A stretch of DNA of 64,000 bases from Corynebacterium gottingense (GTDB lineage: Bacteria; Actinomycetota; Actinomycetes; Mycobacteriales; Mycobacteriaceae): assembly GCF_003693265.1 (NCBI RefSeq), contig NZ_RDRE01000004.1, forward strand, positions 113,815 to 177,814, written 5' to 3'. The notes beneath the pieces are model-generated. The model had not been told where the DNA came from, searched no databases, and saw nothing but the letters and a program-made list of their open reading frames with translations. Below, in pieces: positions 1 to 10,689 of this stretch; the first letter of the stretch is position 1; every line of letters starts with the position of its first letter. Position numbers and translations under genes: made by a program.

Positions 1-423
1 GCCGACAAATTCCGCGAGCTCAAACATGTGCTCCCAGTCGCGCCACGACATAATCGAGCTCAGCGCGTCCGCTCCCGTGATGAAGTACAGCTGCGCGCTG
101 GGAAACTGCTCGCGGAGATCACGCAGCGTGTCCATCGTGTAGGTGGGCCCTCCCCGGTCAATGTCGACGCGAGAGACAGAGAACCGCGGATTTGACGCTG
201 TGGCGATCACCGTCATCAAATACCTGTCTTCAGCGGCAGTAATTGTGCGTCCCGCCTTCTGCCACGGGTTACCTGTGGGCACAAACACCACCTCGTCGAG
301 CTGGAAGCGGTCCGCGACCTCACTCGCGGCGACGAGGTGCCCATGGTGGATGGGGTCGAAGGTGCCGCCCATGATGCCAATGCGCGCGGCATCATCCAAC
401 GAGTCTGCAAAAACGTCGTCCAT
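1..423 (-). CDS. nadD: Nicotinate-nucleotide adenylyltransferase (3' end outside window)
   Basis: Transfers AMP from ATP to nicotinate mononucleotide in NAD synthesis. Reading from the ATG at 423, about 141 residues are visible before the window edge; family members are about 190-215 residues, so the C-terminus lies outside. The nucleotidyltransferase core [12 protein letters not shown] sits at residues 19-30 with the HxGH motif at its end, and TGADALSS follows about residue 120. The first 14 residues form a short extension before the usual start (RIGIMGG). In mycobacteria nadD also lies downstream of proA, though here a cutinase gene separates the two. Confidence 0.93.
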   Translation of the reverse strand, partial: MDDVFADSLDDAARIGIMGGTFDPIHHGHLVAASEVADRFQLDEVVFVPTGNPWQKAGRTITAAEDRYLMTVIATASNPRFSVSRVDIDRGGPTYTMDTLRDLREQFPSAQLYFITGADALSSIMSWRDWEHMFELAEFVG

Positions 424-498
424 GCCGCTTAGCGTACGCGGGACGTCGCTCGCATGATGCCACGACTCAGCTGTTCTGACCGGACCGTGGCAACCGGC

Positions 499-1446
499 CT
501 AGTAGCGGACTTGGTCCACAAACCTGCCGAACGAGTCCGATACCTGGTTGTCCCACCGGGAGCCCCAGATGAAGTAGCGCCCGTGATTACCGCCGTTTCC
601 CTGAGAAGCGCGCAGCGTCTGCACGGAAAGGTCGCAGACACCATCGAGGGGCAGGCAGTAGTTCACGCGGTTGCCAGTGCCAGCGGCCGTGCGGGAGTTA
701 AACGGTAAGAATCCGAGAATGCCGCCCGCGCCGCCGCCCGGCACGCCAACGGTGGACGGGTCACCGGCAGCGGTATTCGGATTGCCAAAGTAGACCACAC
801 CGGCGAGCTGGCCGCGCCGCGCGAGCTCACGCTCGTGCTCGAGCATGATCATTGCGCCCTGGGAGTATCCCGACAGGATGTACTGCGGGTGGCAGCCCGT
901 CGTAGCTTCGTACCCGTTGATCATGGCCATCACGCCAGTGCGACCAACTTGCACAGAGTCGAGGAACTCGTTCCCGGCGCGCATCGCCATGCGTAGCACG
1001 GGGACGGAGTATTGCATTGCGAGGCTAAACGCCTGCAGCGCTGTCGTCGGCGCAATGACGTTGGGGACCTCATACTCGGGGTACACAGCCGGGTAGAAAC
1101 GAGGCTCAAGACCGAGTACTTCGACGTCCTTCATCAGGGAATTGCCGCCGTGCGTGGCCGCGTAACGCCCTTCAGCGTGGCGGAGGAAGGCACGGATCGT
1201 CTGCCCTTCCCAGCCGTTCGACACCCACGGCGCCTGCGGGGAGTAGCTTGTGCGGAATATCTGGTCATTTTGTCCGGACCCGCGCGCGGCAACAAAGGCA
1301 ACGGCTGGGCATCGGTGCTGCGCTTCGGCCTTTGGGGTCGGGGTCAGCGGACTCGCGACAACGGTAATTGCGGCAACCAGGGCGATGACGATCGCGCAGA
1401 GGCGAGCGCGGAGATTGGCATGGGAATTTAACACGCCAATGAGCAT
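499..1446 (-). CDS. Secreted cutinase-family serine esterase
   Basis: Alpha/beta hydrolase of the cutinase family, likely exported and acting on lipid esters of the envelope or environment. From the ATG at 1446 there is a signal peptide with hydrophobic core LCAIVIALVAA and an AEAQ-like cleavage region near residue 41. The nucleophile motif GYSQG has Ser about 195, and the family's Asp (DGVCD, about 272) and His (GNHGRYF, about 288) follow. An upstream ATG at 1497 has a purine-rich GGAGGGGG just before it and would overlap the proA end by 20 bases; I prefer 1446 because it gives a normal signal-peptide n-region, but the choice is open. The natural substrate is unknown. Confidence 0.85.
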   Translation of the reverse strand: MLIGVLNSHANLRARLCAIVIALVAAITVVASPLTPTPKAEAQHRCPAVAFVAARGSGQNDQIFRTSYSPQAPWVSNGWEGQTIRAFLRHAEGRYAATHGGNSLMKDVEVLGLEPRFYPAVYPEYEVPNVIAPTTALQAFSLAMQYSVPVLRMAMRAGNEFLDSVQVGRTGVMAMINGYEATTGCHPQYILSGYSQGAMIMLEHERELARRGQLAGVVYFGNPNTAAGDPSTVGVPGGGAGGILGFLPFNSRTAAGTGNRVNYCLPLDGVCDLSVQTLRASQGNGGNHGRYFIWGSRWDNQVSDSFGRFVDQVRY

Positions 1447-1477
1447 ATAGCCAGTTGCCGTCAATGTCTCATTACGA

Positions 1478-2779
1478 TCACGGGCGGGTCTGACCATCCC
1501 CCTCCAAGATCCACTTTGTGCTGGTCAGCTCGGGAAGCGCCATCGGTCCGCGCGCGTGCAACTTCTGGGTCGATATACCAATCTCTGCGCCCATTCCGTA
1601 TTCAAAGCCATCAGTAAAGGCAGTCGAAGCGTTCAGCACGACTGCCGCAGCATCGACCGAATCGGCAAACTGCTGCAGCGTCGACGCGTTCAGCGACGCG
1701 ATCGCCTCGGTGTGCCCGCTGCTGTACTCGGCGATGTGCTGAATCGCACCGTCGACGCCCTCAACCACGGCGCATGCAATGTCCATCGAAAGGTATTCCT
1801 CAGCCCAATCAGCCTCGGTAGCCTCAATAATTCCTTGCGCCTGAAACGCGCCAAGCTTTTCGTCGTCGCCATGCACCGTCACCCCCGCTTCCTGCAATGA
1901 GTGGACGATTCGGAGTTTGTCTGCGTCCGGGAGCGCGGCGTCGATAAGCACTGTCTCCGTCGCGTTACATACGGAGCACCGGCGGATTTTGCCATTGAGG
2001 AGCATCGCTATGGCGTCATCGAGATGGGCGTCACGGTCAATGTAAAAGTGACAATTGCCGGTACCGGTCTCAATAGTCGGAACAGTGGCGTTTTGAACGA
2101 CTGCGTCGATAAGCGCCGCGCTACCGCGCGGAATGACGACGTCCACTAGACCGCGCGCGGTGATGAGTTCCTGCACCGAATCGTGACTCTCACACGGCAG
2201 GAGTTGCACCGCTTCGCGCGGGAGGTCGAACTGGTGGAGGGCGTCCTGGATAATAGTCACCAAGGCGGAGTTGGAATGAACCGCCGACTTCGAGCCCCGC
2301 AAAAGCGCGGCGTTGCCTGACTTCAACGCCAACCCGAATGCGTCAACGGTGACGTTGGGTCGTGCTTCGTAGACCATGCCCATCACCCCGAGTGGAACGC
2401 GAACTTGTCGCATGCGGATGCCGTTAGGCATGGTATGACCTCGGAGCACCTCGCCGATGGGATCGCCGAGGTTCGCCACCTGCTCCAGGCCGGCAGCCAT
2501 CGCCTCGACACGCTGTTGGCTGAGCGCCAGGCGGTCCACCATCGCCTCTGACATACCGTTGGCGCGCACCGCCTCAATGTCCTTCTCGTTGGCGGCCAGG
2601 ATTTCGTCCACTCGCTCCACCAGAGCACCCGCGGCAGCAACGAGAGCGCGGTTCTTCACCGCTGTCGATACTTTCGCAAGCAGCGGCGCGACCCGCTTCG
2701 CTTCACGCGCAAGCTCCTCCACGGACACCGTTTCGTCACCGGATTGGGCAGTGCCATCCGCTGTTGTGTTTCCACTCAT
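1478..2779 (-). CDS. proA: Gamma-glutamyl phosphate reductase
   Basis: Reduces gamma-glutamyl phosphate to glutamate semialdehyde with NADPH, the second step of proline synthesis. The 433-residue product has the usual family length. The catalytic cysteine is in the motif VCNATETVL (Cys 271), and the EARPNVTVD stretch at about 138-147 is typical. The gene starts one base after the 2-hydroxyacid dehydrogenase stop and belongs to a proB-dehydrogenase-proA run transcribed leftwards. Confidence 0.97.
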   Translation of the reverse strand: MSGNTTADGTAQSGDETVSVEELAREAKRVAPLLAKVSTAVKNRALVAAAGALVERVDEILAANEKDIEAVRANGMSEAMVDRLALSQQRVEAMAAGLEQVANLGDPIGEVLRGHTMPNGIRMRQVRVPLGVMGMVYEARPNVTVDAFGLALKSGNAALLRGSKSAVHSNSALVTIIQDALHQFDLPREAVQLLPCESHDSVQELITARGLVDVVIPRGSAALIDAVVQNATVPTIETGTGNCHFYIDRDAHLDDAIAMLLNGKIRRCSVCNATETVLIDAALPDADKLRIVHSLQEAGVTVHGDDEKLGAFQAQGIIEATEADWAEEYLSMDIACAVVEGVDGAIQHIAEYSSGHTEAIASLNASTLQQFADSVDAAAVVLNASTAFTDGFEYGMGAEIGISTQKLHARGPMALPELTSTKWILEGDGQTRP

Positions 2780-2780
2780 C

Positions 2781-3710
2781 CTAGTATCCCGCCTCGACGT
2801 CGACTTCGGTGCTCATCGATTCGCCCGCGGCAAATAACTCCCAGTTTCTGGCCGCAAGCGCGCCAACCCGGCGGGCCATGAAGCGCGGAATGTTCGCAGT
2901 GTGGGGTGTAATCACCACATTATCCATCTCCCAGAGCGGATGGTCTGCAGGCAACGGTTCGGGGTCCGTTACATCCAATCCGGCACCCGCAATAGCGCCG
3001 TCCTGCAGGGCTGTTGTCAGCGCCTCCGTATCAATCAGCGCTCCCCTCCCTACGTTGACGATCACCGCGTTGCTCCGCATCTTCGCCAGCACCGTGGCAT
3101 CAACCAAGTGCCGAGTTTCCGGAGTCAGTGGCGCCAGGAGAACGACACAGTCGGATTCGGACCACACAACTTCCATCGCTTCGACATCCCCCATGGCAAC
3201 GGTGCGTTCAGCCCCACTGACGTCACGGCCTGACCGATTCACCGCGGTAATTTCGACGCCGAACGGCGCGGTAAATTCGATGAGCTTCTTCCCGATGCCA
3301 CCCGCGCCGATGATCGCGAGCTTCTTCGCGTCAAAAAGGTACTCAGTTTCGCCAAAGAGTTGTTCCTGGTTCCACTCGCGAGACACTGCCTTGTGGCGGT
3401 GGAGCACAGCGAGGAGCAGTGCCAGCGTCGCTTCTGCAACCGTGTCGTCGTAGATTCCAGCTGCGTTGGCAAAACGGACTCCGTGCTCGGCGTGGCGGGC
3501 AAGAATTCCAGCTTCAAGCAGCTGCTCAACACCCGCGTAACCAATCTGCACGACCTTGACGCTTTCCGGCAGTTCAGCGGGGAAATCCGACGCTCCGCCG
3601 CGGAAGATTAGCAAGTCAGGGTTCTCCGAAAGGTCGACCATTTCATGACCAGCTGCGCGCAGGTGGTCCGCGGACTCTTTCCACGGTGAGGGCAAAAATG
3701 CGTACTTCAT
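2781..3710 (-). CDS. D-isomer-specific 2-hydroxyacid dehydrogenase between proB and proA
   Basis: NAD-dependent dehydrogenase of the D-2-hydroxyacid family, 309 residues from the ATG at 3710. The Rossmann motif GAGGIG is at 135-140, and the family's catalytic triad appears as Arg 222 ([10 protein letters not shown]), Glu 251 (DPEPLP) and His 270 (ITPHTAN). An ATG at 3764 would extend it into proB and is unlikely. The same placement, called unkdh, is known in C. glutamicum; the substrate there is not established. It could be a generic 2-oxoacid reductase co-transcribed with the proline genes. Confidence 0.9.
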   Translation of the reverse strand: MKYAFLPSPWKESADHLRAAGHEMVDLSENPDLLIFRGGASDFPAELPESVKVVQIGYAGVEQLLEAGILARHAEHGVRFANAAGIYDDTVAEATLALLLAVLHRHKAVSREWNQEQLFGETEYLFDAKKLAIIGAGGIGKKLIEFTAPFGVEITAVNRSGRDVSGAERTVAMGDVEAMEVVWSESDCVVLLAPLTPETRHLVDATVLAKMRSNAVIVNVGRGALIDTEALTTALQDGAIAGAGLDVTDPEPLPADHPLWEMDNVVITPHTANIPRFMARRVGALAARNWELFAAGESMSTEVDVEAGY

Positions 3711-3726
3711 GCCCCCACAGTAATCG

Positions 3727-4851
3727 CTACAGGCGGCTCGCGTACTGAGAAAGGTAGTCCGCATGCACTACCGGCCGACGCTTGTTTTCTTCCAGCTCGG
3801 TAGTGTGCTTGCCCAACATCCCATGGAGTTCTGCAGCATCAAATGCAACTTCACCGCGCCCAACGACCTCGGAGTCAGGGCCGAGGATCTCTACAATGTC
3901 GCCTGCGTGAAAATCGCCCTCGACATCAGTAATACCCACCGCGAGCAAACTCGTCCCACCCCGAGTCACCGCGTCAACCGCGCCGGCGTCCAAGCGCAGC
4001 ACGCCCTCTGCGTCTGCAGCATAGAGCGCCCAGAACTTCCACGCCCGTAACTGCGATTCCGGTCGTGTATGGAATACCGTCCCGCAATCGGCCGGACCGA
4101 GCGCCTGGTCAATATTGCTTGCCGACGTCAACAACACCGGTACCCCACCCCGCGCCGCGAGCCGTGCCGCCGACACTTTGGCCGCCATACCCCCGGTTCC
4201 GAACGCGCCTCCGTCGCCCGCAGCGACTCCCTCGAGGTCGCGGCCACTGCGAACCTCACTGATGAACGTTGCATTGGGGTCGGAGGGGTTTCGGTCATAC
4301 AACCCGTCGACGTCGGACAAGAGCACGAGTGCGTCCGACGAAGTCAGCGTGGCTACGATGGCCGAGAGCCTGTCGTTATCACCAAATCGCATTTCTGTCG
4401 TGGCGACCGTATCGTTCTCGTTCACGATTGGCACCGTGCCAAGCTGCCGCAGCCGGTCAATGGTCCGCTGCGCGTTGCGCGCACGCTCGCGTGCCCTTGC
4501 GTCTGCTTGCGTCAGCAGCACCTGGCCGGTGGTTCGCCCGTAGCGTGCAAAAGACGACCCCCAAGCCTGAGCAAGATGGACTTGTCCCACTGCTGAGGCG
4601 GCCTGCTTGGTCGCCAGATCGCGCGGACGCTGGTGCAAACCCAGCGGCTTGCAGCCGGCCGCAACAGCACCAGACGAGACGACGATGATGTCTGTTCCCG
4701 TGCTCATACGTGCATGCATTGCATCCACGAGCGCGTCGATTTTCGCAGTGCTGACTGCCGAATCCTCATTGACTAAGGAACTCGAACCAATCTTCACCAC
4801 GACCCGGCGCGCCGCAGCAATTTGTGCACGCAGCTGGGATTCAGAGGCCAT
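3727..4851 (-). CDS. proB: Glutamate 5-kinase with C-terminal PUA domain
   Basis: Phosphorylates glutamate at the gamma carboxyl, the committed and normally proline-inhibited step of proline synthesis. The 374-residue protein has the amino-acid kinase fold (VVKIGSSSL near residue 18, GTGGMAAK near 220) followed by a PUA domain in about the last 100 residues (LDAGAVDAV onwards). It starts 6 bases after the obg stop, so obg-proB-dehydrogenase-proA is probably one transcript, as in related actinobacteria. Confidence 0.97.
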   Translation of the reverse strand: MASESQLRAQIAAARRVVVKIGSSSLVNEDSAVSTAKIDALVDAMHARMSTGTDIIVVSSGAVAAGCKPLGLHQRPRDLATKQAASAVGQVHLAQAWGSSFARYGRTTGQVLLTQADARARERARNAQRTIDRLRQLGTVPIVNENDTVATTEMRFGDNDRLSAIVATLTSSDALVLLSDVDGLYDRNPSDPNATFISEVRSGRDLEGVAAGDGGAFGTGGMAAKVSAARLAARGGVPVLLTSASNIDQALGPADCGTVFHTRPESQLRAWKFWALYAADAEGVLRLDAGAVDAVTRGGTSLLAVGITDVEGDFHAGDIVEILGPDSEVVGRGEVAFDAAELHGMLGKHTTELEENKRRPVVHADYLSQYASRL

Positions 4852-4857
4852 GGGTTG

Positions 4858-6399
4858 CTAGCCCTCCCAGCGCTTCCGCTCGGCTTCTTCACCGTCGCCG
4901 TAATCAAACTCATCGATCAGGCCACGGCGAGCCTGCGAGGCACGCTTGCGTTCTGCCGCGGAGACGCGATTCGTGTCGTAGAGGCGAGCGTCGCCACCGC
5001 GGCCAGCAAGTGTCGGGTCGCCGCCACGCATCGGTTCCCAATCAAACGAGATTTCACCGATCGTGACCGTATCGCCCTCCTTGGCGCCGATCCGACGGAG
5101 CTCGTCCTCAACACCAGCCTTTTCCAGACGGTCGGAGAGATAGCCCACTGCCTCGTCGTTGTCAAAGTCGGTTTGCCGGATCCATCGCTCAGCTTTCTCG
5201 CCCGTAACAATCCAGCCCTCGGGGTACAGCGGATCGCGCTCGACAGTGATGCCGGAACCGGACCGCCCTTTTCTCCCCACTGCGCGTGGTCGGATGATCT
5301 GCGGCTCCGCGCCCAGTGCGTTGCCGCTCGCACCGGTGGCCTTTCGAGCTGCTTTACGCTGCGCGTCACGCGACTTCTTCACAACGTCCCACATCGCCCA
5401 CTTCAGCTCTTCGAGCCCCGCGCGAGTCACTGTGGACACGAAGTACACCGGCCAATCAAACTTGTCCTTGATGTCACTGAGCAGGAACTCTGCAAGCTCC
5501 GCCGCGTCGGGAATATCCAACTTGTTCAGCACGATGACCCTTGGCCGTTGGCGAAGGTCCCCGAGCCCGGAATCGTGGTCGAGTGCCTCGGCGTAGCTAT
5601 CAAGCTCAGCCTCGAGTGCTTCAATATCCGAGATCGGATCGCGCCCAGGCTCAAGTGACGCAACATCGACCACGTGAATGAGCACGGCGGTTCGCTCGAT
5701 GTGGCGAAGGAAATCAAGTCCGAGCCCCTTCCCTTCGCTGGCACCCGGAATAAGTCCCGGCACGTCGGCGATGGTAAACGTGTCGTCGCCGACGTCGACC
5801 ACGCCGAGATTGGGCGCAAGTGTGGTGAACGGGTAGTCCGCAATTTTCGGCTTCGCAGCGGACAGTACTGAAATGAGGGATGACTTACCGGCCGATGGGA
5901 AACCCACCAAGCCCACATCTGCGACAGACTTCAGCTCAAGAATGAGATCATGCGCTTCACCAGGTTCCCCCTTCAGTGCGAACCCCGGGGCCTTCCTCTT
6001 CGCGGTGGCCAGTGCTGCATTACCTAGCCCGCCAAAACCGCCTTCTGCGGCAATAAACTTCGTCCCCGGAACGGTGAGGTCGGCGAGTATCTCGCCATCT
6101 TCACTGCGTACGACAGTGCCGACGGGCACATGGAGGATGAGGTCTTCGCCCCGGGCGCCATTGCGGTGATCGCCCTCGCCGTTTGCACCACGTTCAGCCT
6201 TCACATGCGGCCGGTACTGAAAGTCGAGCAGCGTGTGCACCTGGGTCGACACCTCGAGGACAATGTCCCCACCGTGTCCACCGTTGCCGCCGTCCGGCCC
6301 ACCGAGTGGCTTGAACTTTTCGCGGTGCACGGAGACACAACCGTGCCCGCCGTCGCCCGCTTGCAGGTGCAGAACCGCACGATCAACAAACTGCGCCAT
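4858..6399 (-). CDS. obg: Obg-family ribosome-assembly GTPase
   Basis: Essential GTPase that binds the large ribosomal subunit and links its maturation to nutrient stress. The 513-residue product has the glycine-rich Obg domain (1-160), G1 motif GFPSAGKSS at 166-174, the G3 motif DVPG at 212-215, an NKLD guanine motif, and an OCT-type C-terminus extended by a charged tail ending EAERKRWEG. It lies downstream of the L21/L27 genes in most bacteria; here a large AAA+ gene and an opposite-strand gene have come between. Confidence 0.97.
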   Translation of the reverse strand: MAQFVDRAVLHLQAGDGGHGCVSVHREKFKPLGGPDGGNGGHGGDIVLEVSTQVHTLLDFQYRPHVKAERGANGEGDHRNGARGEDLILHVPVGTVVRSEDGEILADLTVPGTKFIAAEGGFGGLGNAALATAKRKAPGFALKGEPGEAHDLILELKSVADVGLVGFPSAGKSSLISVLSAAKPKIADYPFTTLAPNLGVVDVGDDTFTIADVPGLIPGASEGKGLGLDFLRHIERTAVLIHVVDVASLEPGRDPISDIEALEAELDSYAEALDHDSGLGDLRQRPRVIVLNKLDIPDAAELAEFLLSDIKDKFDWPVYFVSTVTRAGLEELKWAMWDVVKKSRDAQRKAARKATGASGNALGAEPQIIRPRAVGRKGRSGSGITVERDPLYPEGWIVTGEKAERWIRQTDFDNDEAVGYLSDRLEKAGVEDELRRIGAKEGDTVTIGEISFDWEPMRGGDPTLAGRGGDARLYDTNRVSAAERKRASQARRGLIDEFDYGDGEEAERKRWEG

Positions 6400-6462
6400 G
6401 GTTACGCCCGCCTTTCCGTGATTTCGTGCTTCTCACTTGCAGGGTACCGGGTCGGGGATCGA

Positions 6463-9400
6463 CTACTCGCCGATACCCGCCACCGCGCGAACGGTGTCGT
6501 CTGAAATTCGACGAAGCTCCTCACCGGACACATTGTTCTGACTGATCCACAGCTTGTGCTGGTGCTCTAGCCGGTCCGCGAAATTGCGGGCCCAGCGACC
6601 ATTGCTTCGCTCCGCGGGCGGAAGTGCTTCGTAGGCTGCGACGACAGTAGCGGTGAGCAAGTCAGCGTCGACAAGCCAGCCCCTGCCGGTGATGCTTGCT
6701 TCCACAATGCGCGCGACGTCGACGGGCGAGTAATCGGGGAACTCAATGGAGTTCGGGATACGCGAACGCAAGCCTGGGTTTGCATTCATGAACTCGTCCA
6801 TCTCCTTGGTGTAACCGGCAAGAATGGCGATGAACTTGCTCCGGTCATTCTCCAGGCGAGGAAGCAGTGTCTCCACGGCTTGCAGACCGAAATCGTTAGC
6901 GCCGCCTGCTGCGGTGAGCTGGTAGGCCTCGTCGATGAACAGGACGCCGCCGAGCGCTTCATCCAGCGCACGGGTGGTCTGCTTTTCAGTCGCGCCAATC
7001 ACCGATCCGACGAGGTCAGACCGCGTGACTTCCTTGACAGTGGGGGATTCCAGAATGCCGAGTGCGTGAAAAATTTCCGCCACGATACGCGCAACGGTCG
7101 TCTTGCCTGTACCCGGGTTGCCAGAAAAGACCATGTGGTAGGTCGGCGACGACGTCTGCAGACCTTGCGCTTCGAGGCGCTGATTCGTTTCCGCGACGCG
7201 CACCAATTCGGCCGCCCACTGCTTGACCTCTTCGAGGCCAATCAGGCTCTCCAGCTGATCCAACAGCTCTTCGACACGCTGACCACTCGATTCTCCGCCC
7301 GAAACCGCGCGAATATCGGCGTCAGTCACGCTTGTAATTTCCTCATTCGTCACCTTCGACAGATCACCCGCGTATTCGCGTGCAAGTCGACTACTAATGG
7401 AGCTGATGAGCTTATCCTCGAAGTTTCTCGCCCAACGGCCATTCGAACCGTCGCCGGAACGTCGATACTGACGGCGGATCGCCGAATGCAACGCTTCCTC
7501 ATCAAAGGTGTAGCCCTTCTTTGCCAAGCTCGCCGCACCGATCTGTGCAAGCTCGTCGGCGGAGTAGTCCTCAAAGTCAAACCGGTTCGGAATGCGGGAC
7601 TTCAAACCGGGGTTCATTGAGAGGAAGTCCTGCATTTTGTCTGTGTAACCTGCAAAGATAATCACGATGTCTTCGCGGTTGTTCTCCATAAATGTCAGGA
7701 TCGCATTCACGGCTTCCTTACCAAAGTCATTGCCTCCCTCAGAGTGAAGGTCGTAAGCCTCGTCCACAAAAAGGACGCCGCCGCGGGCTTCTTCAAGCAC
7801 TTTGTTCGTCTTCTGGGCGGTGCCACCAATGTGCTCCGCAACGAGGTCCGCACGTCCAACCTCGACGAAAGTGTTCGTGCGCACCGCTCCTGCGCTGTAC
7901 AGCGCCTGGCCAAGAAGGCGAGCGACGGTCGTTTTACCTGTACCCGGATTACCGAGGAACATGGAGTGCATAACCACAGGCTCGGACGCGAGGCCAAGCT
8001 CATTGCGGCGCTGATTGAATTTCACGCGGTCCATAAAGGAGGCGATCTGCCGCTTCACGCTCGCAAGGCCGATGAGCTCGTTGATCTGCGCCATCGGATC
8101 GCCAGGTGCCGAGGCGACAGCCCCAGCAGCGCCGCTTCCTTGGGAACTTCCGCTGACTTGACCGCTCTTCCCCGAGTTTGCTGACGTGGGCCCGTTAACC
8201 GGCGTGGGCGCTTGGACCTGCTTCCATTGTCCATCGACGCTTTCGAATACGGCAGCAACGTCGACGTCCACCTGGCTGCCATTTTGGGAGTAGATTGCAA
8301 TCTGCGCGCCCTGCGTGAGCTTTGTATCTTCGACGCTGAGCACGGAGCCATTGACCAGAAACTCACCGTAGGAGGCAAAGAGAGTGAGCTCATCGAACTC
8401 GCCTCGACTGCCGTTTTGGAGGACGAGCTGGCGGAAGTTTGCCATCGACGGGTGGAGCACCAAGGAACCAGATAGCCGCGAGTTTTCAGCCATGATCGAG
8501 AACGCTCGCGTGTTTTCAAATACGGCCAGCACACCGTCGAGAATCTGCGACCACCCGAGAAATGACCGCTTGGCCACAAGATCCCCTCCGCTCACCGAGA
8601 GCGTCGCATTTGTTACACCCGCGGGTGATTCAACAATCGCATCCTCAAGCAAGAGCCTTCTGCCCCTGGCAAAAATGGCGGGCATATTGCTCGACCGTTG
8701 CGCGGTGACGACACGCGTACGAACTAGCTCGCCAAACGACTGGTCAAACACGTTGAAGCAATTTTGCCCATCTGCCTGCAGAATCGTTGCGTCCTCAATG
8801 CGCACGGTGCCGCCGTTTTTCGCGCAAAGCGCGCCGGTGACCGCGATCGTGGTTTCGTCGCGACCAGCCCCTCGAATTGTGAAGTGCCGCATCTTTTCCG
8901 GCACCGACTGCATCCGGTACTCCCCGGCTTCAAGAATCACCGTCGCCTGTGGCGCAAGCCTTGGGGCTACAACGCGGTCAAAGTCCGCACCTTCGGAAGC
9001 ACTCCACCGAACTTCTGTTTCGTCAGCGCTCTCCCGCTCCACGACGCATGAGCTCTGATCAACATCAACCGTCGCGCCACCGGAAGCCTTGACGGTAATG
9101 CGCTCTCCAGTTTGGCTGCTCATCTGCGGAATCCGGACCGTAGCGTCCTTCACAAAGATCTCGGGGCGGCTCGTATCGACGTGCGCGCGCTGCCCCTCGA
9201 GCACACCTCCGCCAGCGACAGCTGCAATTCTCTTACCTGCCGGAGTCTTGATGGCTACGCCTTCGCCGAGGTGGGCACGTCCGCCCTTATTAATGATGAG
9301 GGTCCCCACTGTGGACGAAGCGATCGTTGCACTCACATTTGAAAGAATTTCGAGCGCGTCGGTGTGGGATCGTTCAACTGCGATTTGAGCATTTTGCGCG

Positions 9401-9777
9401 CCAAGGATCGCCTTCTTGGCGTCGCTGCCACGTACATCAGAATTCACCACGTTGAGCTGCGCATCTTTGACCCCGACAGCAGGGTACGTCGAAACTGCCG
9501 GGATTCGCACAGTGCAGTAGCTCAGGGTTGCTTGTCCACGGTTACAAATGACGGCGTTAGCCTCATTCGGCCCCATCACGCTCACACCAACTAATGCCGC
9601 ACCATCGGCAAGTACGACGCGACCGTGGAAGATTACACCCCGACCACTCGCCTGCACGGTGCGCCCCACAACGCGAAGTGTTCCGACTGAGTACTCCCCA
9701 GGTGTTACCGTCAGTGTTCCACCCAAAGGAAGCTGCTCAAGTAGGGTTGCGAGATCATCGTGCGTGGTTGCCTGCAT
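6463..9777 (-). CDS. Large protein: beta-helix region plus two CbxX/CfxQ-type AAA+ modules
   Basis: 1104 residues in three parts. Residues 1-520 are a repetitive, Val/Thr/Gly-rich stretch with pectate-lyase-like turns, read here as a right-handed parallel beta-helix. Residues 527-560 are a Gly/Ser/Ala linker. Residues 563-1104 carry two similar AAA+ modules of the CbxX/CfxQ (SpoVK, EccA-like) type: Walker A GNPGTGKT at 609-616 and 886-893, Walker B VLFVDEAY around 668-675 and VLFIDEAY around 945-952. Each module keeps a NGRWARNF sensor-like segment. No signal peptide or membrane span is visible, so it is probably cytoplasmic. It sits between obg and rpmA without recognisable partners except the divergent gene at 9895. 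Function unknown; remodelling of a protein complex is the general family role. Confidence 0.85.
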   Translation of the reverse strand: MQATTHDDLATLLEQLPLGGTLTVTPGEYSVGTLRVVGRTVQASGRGVIFHGRVVLADGAALVGVSVMGPNEANAVICNRGQATLSYCTVRIPAVSTYPAVGVKDAQLNVVNSDVRGSDAKKAILGAQNAQIAVERSHTDALEILSNVSATIASSTVGTLIINKGGRAHLGEGVAIKTPAGKRIAAVAGGGVLEGQRAHVDTSRPEIFVKDATVRIPQMSSQTGERITVKASGGATVDVDQSSCVVERESADETEVRWSASEGADFDRVVAPRLAPQATVILEAGEYRMQSVPEKMRHFTIRGAGRDETTIAVTGALCAKNGGTVRIEDATILQADGQNCFNVFDQSFGELVRTRVVTAQRSSNMPAIFARGRRLLLEDAIVESPAGVTNATLSVSGGDLVAKRSFLGWSQILDGVLAVFENTRAFSIMAENSRLSGSLVLHPSMANFRQLVLQNGSRGEFDELTLFASYGEFLVNGSVLSVEDTKLTQGAQIAIYSQNGSQVDVDVAAVFESVDGQWKQVQAPTPVNGPTSANSGKSGQVSGSSQGSGAAGAVASAPGDPMAQINELIGLASVKRQIASFMDRVKFNQRRNELGLASEPVVMHSMFLGNPGTGKTTVARLLGQALYSAGAVRTNTFVEVGRADLVAEHIGGTAQKTNKVLEEARGGVLFVDEAYDLHSEGGNDFGKEAVNAILTFMENNREDIVIIFAGYTDKMQDFLSMNPGLKSRIPNRFDFEDYSADELAQIGAASLAKKGYTFDEEALHSAIRRQYRRSGDGSNGRWARNFEDKLISSISSRLAREYAGDLSKVTNEEITSVTDADIRAVSGGESSGQRVEELLDQLESLIGLEEVKQWAAELVRVAETNQRLEAQGLQTSSPTYHMVFSGNPGTGKTTVARIVAEIFHALGILESPTVKEVTRSDLVGSVIGATEKQTTRALDEALGGVLFIDEAYQLTAAGGANDFGLQAVETLLPRLENDRSKFIAILAGYTKEMDEFMNANPGLRSRIPNSIEFPDYSPVDVARIVEASITGRGWLVDADLLTATVVAAYEALPPAERSNGRWARNFADRLEHQHKLWISQNNVSGEELRRISDDTVRAVAGIGE

Positions 9778-9858
9778 CTACACTCCTTTTCGCGAATTCT
9801 GCTCCACTTTACGTCAGCCCCGCATGCTTGTGCGCCCACTATGCATTTTCGCAACCCC

Positions 9859-9888
9859 TTGACAACCCGCACAACGTTTCGGTAGTTT
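9859..9888 (+). promoter_or_regulatory. Promoter giving a leaderless transcript of the gene at 9895
   Basis: A perfect -35 TTGACA at 9859-9864 is followed after 18 bases by TAGTTT at 9883-9888. The expected start point falls at or next to the ATG at 9895, and no ribosome binding site is present, so the mRNA is probably leaderless. Confidence 0.6.
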
Positions 9889-9894
9889 CGCCGT

Positions 9895-10689
9895 ATGGAC
9901 TACTCAAACGAAATTAGCAACTACTTTATGTTCCGTCGCAATGGCATCAAACTCGCCGAGTGGGTTGCCAGATCAAATAAAACACTCGGCGAGCTCGTTC
10001 AACTAGGGATGCCAGAGGACTACGCGATGGATGTGCTCGACCTCGCGGAGCTGCTCTTTCGCCCGGTAGTGCACACGAGATACCAGAAACGGTGCCGAAA
10101 GTACGCAGCGAACAACGAACATTGCGTCGAAACTTTAGCGCTCATTTTCCGTGCTTCTCGCAGTATTAAAGATCCGACACAGCGGTGGAAATTCCGCGTA
10201 GAACTCTGCAATACTGCAGGTGACACAGACGTTGTCCGTCGCACAGCGCGGAGAATCAAGAAGGCATATCAACCGACCCAGAGCCCCCAGGACGGGGTGC
10301 GAGTAAGGCGCTCCGGCGCGAAGACGACTGTGACGTTTACAGGCGATTCCAGCGCTCTAGAGGATGTCGTCAATACGCTCAGGAGCGGCACCAATAAAAC
10401 CGGTGATCCACTTGATCCAATTCTTTGGCTGTGCGGAAAAAGGCAGGATCACTCAGCAGAAGATCGCGCGCACGCGGTTATGCCGATGAGTGACTTGCAG
10501 GCCATTATGAAAGGAAGCGCCTGTTCCACCGGGGTGCGGCTCGCGGATGGATCAGCAGTTCACGGATCCGATTTCGCCGACCGCGAGTTGATCTCATTAG
10601 GCCGCATTACGCTTGTAGCCGAGGGATATGGCCCTCCAGGTCACACCACCGTTCCGGCAGATTCTCCAGGCATGCAAAAAGCCGCGTAG
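9895..10689 (+). CDS. Orphan protein, possibly a DUF222/HNH-family relic without HNH motif
   Basis: 264 residues. The N-terminal third (LAEWVARSNKTLGELVQLGM) and the VTFTGDSSALEDVV segment near 145 recall the long helical proteins annotated as DUF222/HNH endonuclease-like in corynebacteria, but I see no HNH zinc or catalytic motif, so this is a weak assignment. Base composition is visibly more A/T-rich than its neighbours, suggesting acquisition. It is expressed from its own promoter, divergent to the AAA+ gene, and its last codons form one arm of the rpmA terminator. A function cannot be given. Confidence 0.6.
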   Translation: MDYSNEISNYFMFRRNGIKLAEWVARSNKTLGELVQLGMPEDYAMDVLDLAELLFRPVVHTRYQKRCRKYAANNEHCVETLALIFRASRSIKDPTQRWKFRVELCNTAGDTDVVRRTARRIKKAYQPTQSPQDGVRVRRSGAKTTVTFTGDSSALEDVVNTLRSGTNKTGDPLDPILWLCGKRQDHSAEDRAHAVMPMSDLQAIMKGSACSTGVRLADGSAVHGSDFADRELISLGRITLVAEGYGPPGHTTVPADSPGMQKAA

